A stretch of DNA of 64,000 nucleotides, taken from Phycisphaerales bacterium (lineage in GTDB: Bacteria; Planctomycetota; Phycisphaerae; Phycisphaerales; UBA1924). Shown piece after piece: positions 7,580-16,288 of this stretch (position 1 is its first letter; every line of letters begins with the position of its first letter). The stretch spans positions 1-64,000 of the forward strand of contig JAGQOH010000007.1 of NCBI GenBank assembly GCA_020427635.1, read 5' to 3'. The notes beneath the pieces are model-generated. The model was not told the origin of the DNA. It searched no databases and saw only the letters and a program-made list of their open reading frames with translations. A program made the position numbers and the translations under genes.

Positions 7580-9418
7580 ATGCCCGTCATCGAAAAACAC
7601 AAAGTCGACAAGCAATCCGACCTTTACAAAATGCGCCATTCCCTCGCGCACGTCATGGCACAAGCCGTGCAGAGGCTCTTCCCGGGCGTGAAGCTCGGCT
7701 TTGGCCCGCCCATCGACGATGGCTTCTATTACGACTTCCTCTTCCCCGCCGGCACCGTCCTCACCGATGCCGACCTCGCCACAATCCAGAAAGAGATGCA
7801 GAAGATCGTCAAGGAGGATCAGCCCTTCCAACAGGAAGAGCTCTCCTTCGCAGACGCCATCGCGCGCCTCACCCAAATGGGCGAGCCCCACAAGGTCGAA
7901 TACTGCAAGGAACTCCACGACAAAAAAGGGTTCGACACCATCGGCTTCTACACCAATGGCCCCTTCGTCGACATGTGCGAAGGCCCCCACGTCGAAAACG
8001 TGCGTCAGCTCAAGCCCGATCAGTTCAAACTCCACGCCCTCGCCGGCGCATACTGGCGAGGCGACGAACGCAACGTCCAGCTCACCCGCATCTATGCCTA
8101 TGCCTTCCCCTCCAAGCCGGAACTCAAGGAGCACATCCAGAACGTCGAGCAGGCCAAGAAGAACGACCACCGCATCCTGGGCCAGAAGCTCTCGATCTAT
8201 TCCATCGCCGAAGAAGTCGGCAAGGGCCTGCCCCTCTGGCTCCCCAACGGCGCCGCCATCCGTCACGAGCTCGAGAAGCTCGCCTACGAAATGGAATTCG
8301 CCGCGGGCTATGTCAAAGTCGCCACGCCCATCATCACGCGCGAGGGCCTCTACCACACCTCGGGCCACTTGCCACTCTACGCCAAGGGCATGTACCCGCC
8401 CATGGAGATTCACGAAGAAGCCGAGGGCGATGAGCAGGCGAAAATCGAGCGCTATTACATCAAGCCCATGAACTGCCCGCACCATCACATGGTCTTCAAA
8501 GCCGAGAAGCGCTCATACCGCGACCTGCCCCTGCGTCTTTGCGAATACGGCTACAACCACCGCTTCGAACGCGCCGGCACCCTGCAAGGTCTCACGCGCG
8601 TGCGCGGCTTCTGCATGAACGATGCGCACATCTATGTCACCCCCGAACAACTCAAAGACGAGTTCAAGGCGGTCTTGGAGCTGCACCGCAAGTACTACGC
8701 GCTCTTCGAGTTCAACGACTATTACCTGCGCCTCTCCAAGTGGGATCCGGACGATCCCAAGAAGGGCGACAAGTACGTCGACGACCCTGCCGGCTGGGCG
8801 TTCTCCGAGCGCATCGTGCAGGAAGCGCTCGAAGAGATGAACCTGGAGTACACCATCGAGCCGGGCGAAGCTGCGTTCTATGGCCCCAAGGTCGATTACG
8901 AATTCCGCACCGTCACCGGGCGCGAGTTTACGGCAACGACCAATCAGTTGGATTTTTGCGTGCCCGCGCGCTTCGAGCTCGAATACACCGACAAGGACGG
9001 CGAACAAAAAACGCCCTACTGCATCCACCGCGCCCCCCTCGGCACGCACGAACGCTTCATCGCCATCCTCATCGAACACTACGGCGGCGCATTCCCCACC
9101 TGGCTTGCCCCCATCCAGGTCTGCATCGTCCCCGTCTCCGAAAAGCACTTGGACTACGCGAAGAAGGTCGAATCACTCTTGCGCAGCGACCTTGTGCGCA
9201 CGGAACTCGACGATTCCAACAACACCATGGGCAAGAAGATCCGCACGAACACTACGCGCAAGATCCCCATCCTGCTCATCCTGGGCGATCAGGAAGAAGC
9301 CGACGCCACCGTCACCATCCGCCGCTACGGCATCGAGCAACAGGACACCATGCCGCTCGACACGTTCCACACCCTCGTGCGCGAGGAGATCAGGGCGCGG
9401 AAGCATGTGAAGGGCTAG
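7580..9418 (+). CDS. thrS: threonine-tRNA ligase lacking the TGS domain
   Basis: 612 residues. The editing domain begins almost at once: HSLAH at residues 20-24 and CEGPH about 115 residues later are its zinc ligands. The class II core follows, with MNCPHHHMVF (zinc Cys), motif 2 RFERAGTLQGLTRVRGF, the zinc His in HRAPLGTHERF and motif 3 near GAFPTWLAP, and then the anticodon-binding domain. In E. coli the HxxxH motif lies about 53 residues further in, after a TGS domain, so that domain is absent; small insertions in the core partly restore length. Charges tRNA-Thr. The stop overlaps the convergent downstream gene by 4 bases. Confidence 0.98.
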   Translation: MPVIEKHKVDKQSDLYKMRHSLAHVMAQAVQRLFPGVKLGFGPPIDDGFYYDFLFPAGTVLTDADLATIQKEMQKIVKEDQPFQQEELSFADAIARLTQMGEPHKVEYCKELHDKKGFDTIGFYTNGPFVDMCEGPHVENVRQLKPDQFKLHALAGAYWRGDERNVQLTRIYAYAFPSKPELKEHIQNVEQAKKNDHRILGQKLSIYSIAEEVGKGLPLWLPNGAAIRHELEKLAYEMEFAAGYVKVATPIITREGLYHTSGHLPLYAKGMYPPMEIHEEAEGDEQAKIERYYIKPMNCPHHHMVFKAEKRSYRDLPLRLCEYGYNHRFERAGTLQGLTRVRGFCMNDAHIYVTPEQLKDEFKAVLELHRKYYALFEFNDYYLRLSKWDPDDPKKGDKYVDDPAGWAFSERIVQEALEEMNLEYTIEPGEAAFYGPKVDYEFRTVTGREFTATTNQLDFCVPARFELEYTDKDGEQKTPYCIHRAPLGTHERFIAILIEHYGGAFPTWLAPIQVCIVPVSEKHLDYAKKVESLLRSDLVRTELDDSNNTMGKKIRTNTTRKIPILLILGDQEEADATVTIRRYGIEQQDTMPLDTFHTLVREEIRARKHVKG

Positions 9419-9948
9419 CCGTGCTGCTTCTCAGCGAGCAGGTGGTCGATCAACGATTGCAATTGATCAAGATCGACGTTGCGCCCAATCGCGAGGCGAT
9501 TGGTCCGCTGCTTGCCGCGCCGAGTCCATACAACATCCAGAAAGCCGTAATCCCCATCCCGAACGATGGCCAGATCGTCGACTTCCTTCCCGAAAACAGG
9601 GTTGACTCCACCGCCAGCGAAAACCGCAATCTTGTCCCGGCGCACTTCCACCTGAAATGGAATGAACACAATGATCAACCCCATCCCAACGAGCATCAGC
9701 GGCACGCCAAAAAGCCAGACCGCCATTCTGGCCCAAGGGACAATCATGTTTGGGAAAGCCGACTGCGCCCATATCGAAAGCCCAGCAACAACAATCCACG
9801 CGACAAGGATCGGCCGAAACCAAAACTGAATCCGAAAGAGCCGCCCGTCGCCTTCCCCGGACTTGATCTTATGGATGGCCCGCTTCTTCGCGTGGGGCCA
9901 CGGCTCCCACCAAGTGATCCGTTTTGGAATGCCATCGGGATCGCTCAT
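9415..9948 (-). CDS. two-TM protein with possible bacterial PH-like domain
   Basis: 177 residues: a Trp-rich cytoplasmic start, two transmembrane helices (about 45-65, RPILVAWIVVAGLSIWAQ; about 72-96, WLFGVPLMLVGMGLIIVF), and a C-terminal beta-rich stretch (VEVRRDKIAVFAGG, YGFLDVVWTRRGK). The layout recalls DUF304/bPH_2 membrane proteins, but I cannot confirm this. It starts 3 bases after the upstream gene stops, so it is the last gene of the TPR-kdsB operon. Confidence 0.7.
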   Translation of the reverse strand: MSDPDGIPKRITWWEPWPHAKKRAIHKIKSGEGDGRLFRIQFWFRPILVAWIVVAGLSIWAQSAFPNMIVPWARMAVWLFGVPLMLVGMGLIIVFIPFQVEVRRDKIAVFAGGGVNPVFGKEVDDLAIVRDGDYGFLDVVWTRRGKQRTNRLAIGRNVDLDQLQSLIDHLLAEKQHG

Positions 9949-9951
9949 CCC

Positions 9952-10272
9952 CTACCACTCATACCCCATATCCTCAGCCAGCCGATAGATCGCAATCAAC
10001 TGAATCACCGCCCCGAGCCACAGCTTCGCGCGCACCTCATCCCCCTCCGCCTCGGCCGCGCGCTTCTGGGCGATCAGCGCGTCGAGCAGCGGAATCGCTT
10101 GCGCCGCCTCGCGCGTGGTCTGATCCACCTCCGCTTGGCTCCCCGCGTTCACCATCGACGCAATCTGCCCAATGAACGCCTGGTCATTGAACCGCGCAAA
10201 GAACTCGCGCATATCAAGCCGCTTCTTTGGCTTGCCCGACGGCTGCGGAATCCCCGGCCCATAGATCGCCAT
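9952..10272 (-). CDS. hypothetical protein, 106 aa
   Basis: Starts at the ATG at 10272, six bases after the kdsB stop with AAGGG just upstream; the longer frame to 10320 would run into kdsB. Soluble and mostly helical (FNDQAFIGQIASMVNAGS, TREAAQAIPLLDALIAQKRA, KLWLGAVIQLIAIYRLAEDM). No family recognised. Tight spacing on both sides places it in the operon of kdsB and the two-TM protein. Confidence 0.75.
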   Translation of the reverse strand: MAIYGPGIPQPSGKPKKRLDMREFFARFNDQAFIGQIASMVNAGSQAEVDQTTREAAQAIPLLDALIAQKRAAEAEGDEVRAKLWLGAVIQLIAIYRLAEDMGYEW

Positions 10273-10277
10273 CGCCC

Positions 10278-11066
10278 TTAGACCTTCCCGATTGCCGTGC
10301 CGCCCTGTCGCGCTTTCCACCGCGCCACAAACGCTTCGTACTGCTGCGGCGTATCAATCCCGCAGCTCATCGACCGATGGATCGCCACCATCATCGAATA
10401 GCCGTTCTCCAGCACGCGCAACTGCTCGAGCCGCTCACTCTGCTCCAACGGCGTCGGCTCCAGCGCCAAATACTTCTTCAAGAACGCCCGCCGATAGCAA
10501 TAGATCCCGATGTGCTTCAAGGGCTGCGCCGCATCGCCCAGCCGCGCGCGCGCATCGCCATCCCGATCCGCCGGAATCGGCGCTCGAGAAAAATACAGCG
10601 CTCGTCCATCAACACCCCGCACCACCTTCACGATGTCCGGGCTCTTGACATCCTCGCCCGGCACAAAGGGCGACGCCACCGTCGACGCCGGCACATCGTT
10701 TGCCGCGGCGCGCAACGCCTTCACCGCCGCGTCGATCACGCCCGGCTCCATCTCGGGTTCATCACCCTGCACATTCACCGCGATGTCATCATCGCGCAAG
10801 CCAAGCTGTTCCGCCGCCTCCGCCAACCGGCTCGTGCCATTCGGATGGTCAGGCGAAGTCATCACCACCTGCGCGCCAAACGTCGCGCACGCCTCGGCAA
10901 TCTCTGCCGCATCCGTCGCAATCACCACACGCGCCAAGCTCTTCGCCTGCGTCGCCCGCGCCCACACATGCTGCACCAATGGCATGCCCGTCTCACTGGC
11001 CAGCATCTTGCGCGGGAACCGCACCGACGCGAGACGCGCGGGAATGATCCCAACCGCCTCGCTCAT
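10278..11066 (-). CDS. kdsB: 3-deoxy-manno-octulosonate cytidylyltransferase
   Basis: 262 residues, normal KdsB length. N-terminal nucleotide-binding IIPARLASVRFPRKML, then VVIATDAAEI, VNVQGDEPEM and SRAPIP with HIGIYCYRRAFL, all standard for the family. Activates Kdo as CMP-Kdo for lipid A attachment, which implies an outer membrane with Kdo-containing LPS. Its ATG overlaps the stop of the TPR gene (ATGA). Confidence 0.97.
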   Translation of the reverse strand: MSEAVGIIPARLASVRFPRKMLASETGMPLVQHVWARATQAKSLARVVIATDAAEIAEACATFGAQVVMTSPDHPNGTSRLAEAAEQLGLRDDDIAVNVQGDEPEMEPGVIDAAVKALRAAANDVPASTVASPFVPGEDVKSPDIVKVVRGVDGRALYFSRAPIPADRDGDARARLGDAAQPLKHIGIYCYRRAFLKKYLALEPTPLEQSERLEQLRVLENGYSMMVAIHRSMSCGIDTPQQYEAFVARWKARQGGTAIGKV

Positions 11067-12577
11067 TGCAGCGCTTTCACAAGCGCCTGCAGCTTCTCAC
11101 GCCGCTCGCGGATGTCCTTGTAGTTGATCTGCTGAATCGCAATCGACGATGCAATCTTGAACGCTTCCTTCGCGGTCTCCACGCTCTTGGTGTCCTCCGC
11201 CTTTCGCGCCAGCACATCCATCAAGCCGTAGCGCAGCTCCATGCCGAGTTCATCATTGTCCACCGGGTGGTTCTGCACCGCCTCGCGATAGGTGTCCTCC
11301 GCCTCGTCCAGCCAGCCCATCGCGCTGAAGCTCTGCGCCAAGTAGTTCCGCACGCGGTTGCCGATCCCCGAAGCCCCCTGTGCCTTCTGGAATTGCCCGA
11401 TCGCCTCTTCGAACCGCCCCGCTTCAAAGTACCGCCGACCGAGCTCATACTTCATCGCCAGATCAGTCGGATAGTTCTGCACGCGCTCCGCGAAGATCTC
11501 GGTCTCCATGTCGACCATCTTCTTCTTGCCCGCCTCATACTTTGCCTTGAGCTCCGCATCCGCACCATCCGCCCTCGCCTGCTCACGCAAGGGCAACAGC
11601 TGCCGGCGCAGCCGCCGCATCCGAATCTCATCCGCCTGCCGCTTGAACTTGTAGACGTCATGCTGCTCATAGCCCTTCATGAGCAAGTTGAACGCCATCT
11701 TCTCGTCATCATCCTTGCCGCGCTCAAGCAACACACGCGCCGCCTTGCCCAGCGCATTCTGATCCTCAGGCCGCTCCTTGAAATCCGCAAGCGCCCGAGC
11801 CACCACGCGATCCATCGTCTCTGCGCTCTTGACGACCGACTCTTCCTCAATGAGCTCGCGCTGCGCCTGCGCATCCTTGATGTTCGCCCGAAACCCGCCG
11901 GCGGCGCCAGTCCCCTCATACCCGCCGCGCGACATCGTCGCCTGTGCGCTCATGTTCTTGACTTCGTTGGCAAGCTTGCCGTCCGTCGGATCAGCCCGAC
12001 ACGCCGTATCCCCCGCCTTCACCGCAAGCTCATACACCCCGCCCGCCGCAAAGATGCGCATCATCTGCACGAACGCATCCTTCTTCGCCTTCTTGTCGTT
12101 CTGGGCCATGCCCAAAACCTTCACGCCGATCCAGTGCATCTGCTCGCCAAGCTCGAGCTTCGCCGCCGCGTCCATCGCCTTCAGACCCGCCGACCAATCG
12201 ATCGGCTTGCACGCCCACTGCAACAGCGCACCCAAATACTTGTCGATCGGCTTGCGCCCACCAACCTCGTCGCGCTGCCCCTTGCTTGGGCCCTTCGTCT
12301 TGGGCGTCGCCATGTACGCCTGCGCCGCATCAAAGAACCGCTCAAACGCGTTCATGTCCGCCGGGTCGAACCGCATTCCCTTGAGCCACAAGATCACCGC
12401 GTACTCATAGTTCGCCGTGTCCTGCATCGACTGCGCATGCTCGAAGAACTTGCGGGCCTTGGCAGGGTCAAAGTCACCGTCGCTCTGCTCGGGCGCCTCC
12501 CCCGACGTGGCGTCTGTCCCCGCCGCCGTCGCCTCGCCGTTCTCCTCAACCTCGGATTTCTTCTTGAACAACGCCAC
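11063..12577 (-). CDS. TPR-repeat protein
   Basis: About 504 residues from the GTG at 12577 (ALFKKKSEVEENGEA); an ATG at 12613 in the same frame is possible. An acidic low-complexity N-terminus is followed by helical repeats typical of TPR folds (YELGRRYFEAGRFEEAIGQF, then YLAQSFSAMGWLDEAEDTYR). No signal peptide, so cytoplasmic. It is the first gene of the operon with kdsB; the function is unknown, possibly a scaffold. Confidence 0.85.
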   Translation of the reverse strand: MALFKKKSEVEENGEATAAGTDATSGEAPEQSDGDFDPAKARKFFEHAQSMQDTANYEYAVILWLKGMRFDPADMNAFERFFDAAQAYMATPKTKGPSKGQRDEVGGRKPIDKYLGALLQWACKPIDWSAGLKAMDAAAKLELGEQMHWIGVKVLGMAQNDKKAKKDAFVQMMRIFAAGGVYELAVKAGDTACRADPTDGKLANEVKNMSAQATMSRGGYEGTGAAGGFRANIKDAQAQRELIEEESVVKSAETMDRVVARALADFKERPEDQNALGKAARVLLERGKDDDEKMAFNLLMKGYEQHDVYKFKRQADEIRMRRLRRQLLPLREQARADGADAELKAKYEAGKKKMVDMETEIFAERVQNYPTDLAMKYELGRRYFEAGRFEEAIGQFQKAQGASGIGNRVRNYLAQSFSAMGWLDEAEDTYREAVQNHPVDNDELGMELRYGLMDVLARKAEDTKSVETAKEAFKIASSIAIQQINYKDIRERREKLQALVKALQ

Positions 12578-12746
12578 GGTCGGCAGGTCCCCTCGCAGGC
12601 CTCTGAAAACCACCCCGGGCGACGACCTGGCCCGGGCCCTTCCATACGCTGAACCCAGCGCAGGAGATGATCCTACGGCATGCCTTTCTCCAACGCCATG
12701 CGGGCCCCGAAAGCCCCATTTGACCAGTTCCTCCCACCACAGGTCC

Positions 12747-12752
12747 TATACT
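12747..12752 (+). promoter_or_regulatory. putative -10 box for leaderless def transcript
   Basis: TATACT lies 7 bases before the def ATG (12760), so transcription would start at or next to the A of ATG. No Shine-Dalgarno is present in between and no good -35 box is visible at normal spacing. Confidence 0.5.
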
Positions 12753-12759
12753 CGCGCCG

Positions 12760-13362
12760 ATGAGCGTCGATCCCGCCAAACTCCAGATCGTCCACTACCC
12801 AAGCCCTGTGCTTCGCCAAAAGGCCAAGCCCGTCGACACCATCACCCAAGAGGTCCGCGCCGTCGCCACGCGCATGCTCGAACTCATGTTCGAAGCGCGC
12901 GGCATTGGCCTCGCCGCCCCACAGGTGGGCCTCCCCTGGCGCATGTTCGTCGTCCACGTCCCCGCGACCGACGAAGACGACGATCCCGACGAGCCGCCTC
13001 GCTCCCCAGATCACGTCCCGCCCACCGCCACCGCAACCCCGCAGATCTACATCAACCCCAAACTCACGGGCTTCTCGCGCGATCTCGTCGCCCAAAGCGA
13101 GGGTTGCCTGAGTATCCCGGGCATCACAGGCGAAGTGCGCCGCCCCTCCTCCGTCACGATCACCGCGCTCGACCTGCAGGGCGAATCCATCACCCAACAA
13201 GCCACCGGCCTCCTCGCGCGCTGCTGGCAACACGAGTTCGACCACATAGAGGGCGTGCTCTGCATCGACAAGTTCCTCCCCCCCGACAAACGACGCGCCG
13301 CCAAGCACTTGCAGGCCATGGAAGAAGCCGCGGGCCACCTTGGAACCGCCGCGCGTGGATGA
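12760..13362 (+). CDS. def: peptide deformylase
   Basis: 200 residues with the three catalytic motifs in order: GIGLAAPQVG, EGCLSIPG (metal-ligand Cys) and QHEFDHIEG (two metal-ligand His and the catalytic Glu). An extra acidic/Pro-rich insertion of about 27 residues (DEDDDPDEPPRSPDH and following) sits between motifs 1 and 2. Removes the formyl group from nascent proteins. It overlaps fmt, which adds that formyl group, so the two are coupled. Confidence 0.97.
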   Translation: MSVDPAKLQIVHYPSPVLRQKAKPVDTITQEVRAVATRMLELMFEARGIGLAAPQVGLPWRMFVVHVPATDEDDDPDEPPRSPDHVPPTATATPQIYINPKLTGFSRDLVAQSEGCLSIPGITGEVRRPSSVTITALDLQGESITQQATGLLARCWQHEFDHIEGVLCIDKFLPPDKRRAAKHLQAMEEAAGHLGTAARG

Positions 13363-14371
13363 CAAACGCCTGAACATCGTGTTCTTTGGCTCTGGCGCCT
13401 TTGGCCTGCCGACCCTGCGCGCACTCAACGAACATCACAACCTGCTCTGTGTCGTCTCTCAGCCGGATCGCCCCGCCGGTCGCGGCAAGACCCTCACCCC
13501 CACCCCCATCAGCGCATGGGCGCAGGAACACCTCCGCCCGACCCAGCTCGTGCGCCCGGACAACGTCAATGCGCCCAAAGTCGTCGACGAATTGCAGCGC
13601 CTCCCTGTCGGCCCCGATGCCATGCGCAAAGGCGCGTTCGTCGTCATCGCCTTCGGCCAGAAGATGGGTCCCGAACTGCTCGAACACCGCTTCGCCATCA
13701 ACCTCCACGCCTCGTTGCTCCCGCGCTGGCGCGGCGCGGCCCCCATCAACCACGCCATCCTTGCAGGCGACATCGAAACCGGAAATTCCGTCATCACCCT
13801 CGCACAGCGCATGGACGCAGGCCTCATCCTGGGTCAATCCAAACGCGCCATCGACCGCGCCGATTGGCCCGACACCGCAGCCACCCTGCACGACGAACTC
13901 GCCAACGACGGCCCCGCACTCATCCTCCACGTCCTTGATCAGTACGCGATGGATGACCTCCGCCCGCACAGACAAGACGAAGCGCTTGTCACCCGCGCAT
14001 CCAAACTCCATCGCGCACTTGCTCAACTCGATCTTGCCTTGCCCGCCGCGCGCATCGCCAACACCATCAATGGCCTTTCTCCCTGGCCTGGTGTCTCCGC
14101 TCGCCTGGGCCCACACACCCTCCGCCTCCTTCGCGTCGCGGTCGACGCCCCCGCCGCCGCCCCGCACGGCCTCCTCGACAATCGCGCCGCCGGCACAATT
14201 CTCGACCACGCTTCCGGAACAATCAGGTGTGGCGGCGGCTCGTCAATCCGCCTCCTCGAAGTCCAGCCCACCGGCAAGAAGGTCATGACCTGGCGCGATT
14301 TCGCAAACGGCTTCACCCCGAGAACACCTGAGGATGCTCGCCTCAAGCCGATGGATGCCCTGGGAACCTAA
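13340..14371 (+). CDS. fmt: methionyl-tRNA formyltransferase
   Basis: N-terminal NIVFFGSGAFGLPTLRALNE, active-site region INLHASLLPRWRGAAPI followed by AGDIETGNSVITL, and a C-terminal domain beginning about residue 210. Formylates initiator Met-tRNA. The start is uncertain: TTG at 13340 or GTG at 13355, both inside the end of def; the GTG has a better placed GGAA. Length (338-343 residues) is slightly above the usual 310-315. Confidence 0.96.
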   Translation: MEPPRVDDKRLNIVFFGSGAFGLPTLRALNEHHNLLCVVSQPDRPAGRGKTLTPTPISAWAQEHLRPTQLVRPDNVNAPKVVDELQRLPVGPDAMRKGAFVVIAFGQKMGPELLEHRFAINLHASLLPRWRGAAPINHAILAGDIETGNSVITLAQRMDAGLILGQSKRAIDRADWPDTAATLHDELANDGPALILHVLDQYAMDDLRPHRQDEALVTRASKLHRALAQLDLALPAARIANTINGLSPWPGVSARLGPHTLRLLRVAVDAPAAAPHGLLDNRAAGTILDHASGTIRCGGGSSIRLLEVQPTGKKVMTWRDFANGFTPRTPEDARLKPMDALGT

Positions 14372-14377
14372 CCACGC

Positions 14378-14947
14378 ATGCGCATTGCCCAGCTCAACTT
14401 GTTTGACCTGCTCAGCGCATCCCGCCGCCTCATCGCACCCGCGCGCCCCGCGCCGCCCAAACGCCCGACCACCGCGCGCGCCAAGTCGTCTCGACGCGAA
14501 GGGCCCATGGCTCAACGCTATGCCCACCTGACGCGCGAGCTCCTCGCCATCCACAACGTGCGCGTGCGCAAATGGCGCACAAGCATGTCGGGCGTCGCCT
14601 GGATGATCGAATACCGCGACGGCACGCGATCCAATCTCATCGAAGCCCCACGCCCCAAGGGCCCCATGTCCGCCGCTGTCTTCTGCCACGAGATCGGACA
14701 CCATGCCATCGGCCTCGGCGCATTCACCCCGCGCTGTCTCGAGGAATACCACGCTTGGATGTGGTCCCTCGAAGCCATGCGCAATTACGACATCCCCGTC
14801 ACGCAACGTGTGCGCGAACGCGTGCATGATTCGCTGCACTACGCAGTGCAGAAAGCCCAGCGCCGCGGTCTCAAACGCCTCCCAGACGAGTTGCAGCCCT
14901 ACCGATACCCGCGCGAGGTCCGGATAACAATTCCCTGCCGCCCGTAG
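14378..14947 (+). CDS. HExxH-motif putative zinc metalloprotease, 189 aa
   Basis: A basic N-terminal stretch of about 45 residues precedes a small domain with CHEIGHHAIG: His104, Glu105 and His108 form an HExxH zinc site, and Glu122/Glu123 (CLEEYHAW) is a possible third ligand, as in ImmA/IrrE-like or gluzincin peptidases. I do not recognise the exact family. It starts six bases after fmt and may be cotranscribed with def-fmt. Lacks a signal peptide; probably cytoplasmic. Confidence 0.65.
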   Translation: MRIAQLNLFDLLSASRRLIAPARPAPPKRPTTARAKSSRREGPMAQRYAHLTRELLAIHNVRVRKWRTSMSGVAWMIEYRDGTRSNLIEAPRPKGPMSAAVFCHEIGHHAIGLGAFTPRCLEEYHAWMWSLEAMRNYDIPVTQRVRERVHDSLHYAVQKAQRRGLKRLPDELQPYRYPREVRITIPCRP

Positions 14948-15086
14948 AGGGGATTCCTCGAGCAAAGAATGCCTGGCGCGCCGCTTGCGGAGTCAAGCGT
15001 GGAGGATTGTGCGTTCAGGTTGATGGCCAGGAGGGCCGATACATCCAAGTGCCGGGGCATCGCTTCGGCGCACAGGGAGACACGTC

Positions 15087-16118
15087 ATGCAGATCGACCC
15101 CTCAACAATCAGCGCCTATGCGAACCGTGGCGAGCTCGTTCGCCAGGCCGCTCAGGGGCAGCGCACACAGCGCCAGTTTGGGGCTAATGTCCTCAACCGC
15201 ACGCAAAGCGCATTGAACTTCCGGTCCTTCCTCGATCGCGTGCAACTCTCCGTGCAGGCTCGGGCCGCCAAGTACGCCGCGAACGTCTCCGAGACCGTGA
15301 CGCCCTCGCCCACCAAGACCGACGCGGGTGACCCAACGCCCACGCTCCCGCCCGTGGTCACGACCAACCCGGCACTCAGCGCTACGCCCACAACGCCCAA
15401 CTACACCAAGCCCCAACCGGCAGCTACACCCGGACAGGTCATCCAACCCACCGAGACACAGATCCTGGGCAACGACAAGAACACCCTTCAACAGACGGCT
15501 GACGTTGTTGGCGGCTCCGCCGTCGCGCGCCCGCCACGCGAACACCATGACGAAGGCGGCGCAACGCGCATGCCCTACTCCGTCCTGCAGGAACAGCTCT
15601 TCAGCGCCTTCGGCACCTCATCAGGTGACGAAGGCTTCCGCGCAGATCTCGACCTCGATGGCGATGGCACGATTGGCCTCAACGATCTCAACGCACTGAA
15701 CTTTGCAGAGCACGCGCGCGTCCAGGGTCACGATCACAACCACCACGAGCACGATGGCGAGCACTTCGACGACGCCCACGAGATCGAGCACGACGACCAT
15801 CACGCCGGTGCCAAGCCACCGGCAACGCTGCCGCCCGTCATCGAGTCGCAGCCCAAGCCTGATGCCGTGCAGGTCACCGACACCAAGCACGACCTGACCG
15901 CGACGGAAACAGTCGTTGGCCTGAACGACGCGATCGCCAAGGCGCCCGCGCCGGAACCCGAAGCGGCAACCGTGCTGCCCAAGTCTGTCTTGCAGGAGCA
16001 ACTGTTCGCGGCCTTTGGCGCCATGGACGGCGATAAGGCCTACAACGCAACGCTCGATTTCGATGGCGATGGCATCATCGGGCTCAACGATCTCAATCAC
16101 CTGCTCGCCCAGGAATAA
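15087..16118 (+). CDS. duplicated dockerin/EF-hand-like protein with His-rich linker
   Basis: 343 residues. Start supported by GGGAG seven bases upstream. There is no signal peptide. Two copies of a module of about 40 residues, each beginning SVLQEQLF and ending in a calcium-loop motif (DLDGDGTIGLNDLN near residue 193; DFDGDGIIGLNDLN near residue 328), are separated by a stretch dominated by His, Asp and Glu (HDHNHHEHDGEH) and a Pro/Thr linker. The loops match dockerin half-repeats or EF-hands; the His-rich part may bind transition metals. No known protein recognised. A terminator follows directly. Confidence 0.75.
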   Translation: MQIDPSTISAYANRGELVRQAAQGQRTQRQFGANVLNRTQSALNFRSFLDRVQLSVQARAAKYAANVSETVTPSPTKTDAGDPTPTLPPVVTTNPALSATPTTPNYTKPQPAATPGQVIQPTETQILGNDKNTLQQTADVVGGSAVARPPREHHDEGGATRMPYSVLQEQLFSAFGTSSGDEGFRADLDLDGDGTIGLNDLNALNFAEHARVQGHDHNHHEHDGEHFDDAHEIEHDDHHAGAKPPATLPPVIESQPKPDAVQVTDTKHDLTATETVVGLNDAIAKAPAPEPEAATVLPKSVLQEQLFAAFGAMDGDKAYNATLDFDGDGIIGLNDLNHLLAQE

Positions 16119-16147
16119 CACCGGAGCACAACTCCGCACTGACCGAT

Positions 16148-16171
16148 AACGCCGCCAACTGCGGCGTTTTT
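16148..16171 (+). terminator. intrinsic terminator
   Basis: Perfect 8-bp stem AACGCCGC/GCGGCGTT with loop CAACT, ending in TTTTT, 30 bases after the stop of the His-rich dockerin-like gene. Confidence 0.85.
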
Positions 16172-16288
16172 CGTTGAACGACGTGCCAATCGGCGCCCGC
16201 CGCCCGCATGGCGCTGGCATGCGCGCGCCGTCGTGGCAGGCTCCCAAGGGCTCCGGATGCGCTGGAGCCATGCGTCCCGGGAGCCATG

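Noticed and set aside
8539-10281. Plus-strand ORF of 580 codons across the thrS end
   Set aside because: Runs out of frame over thrS and then antisense to two minus-strand genes; composition is low-complexity His/Arg/Pro.
11066-12652. Plus-strand ORF of 528 codons
   Set aside because: Antisense of the TPR gene; Arg/Leu/His-rich shadow typical of GC-rich DNA.
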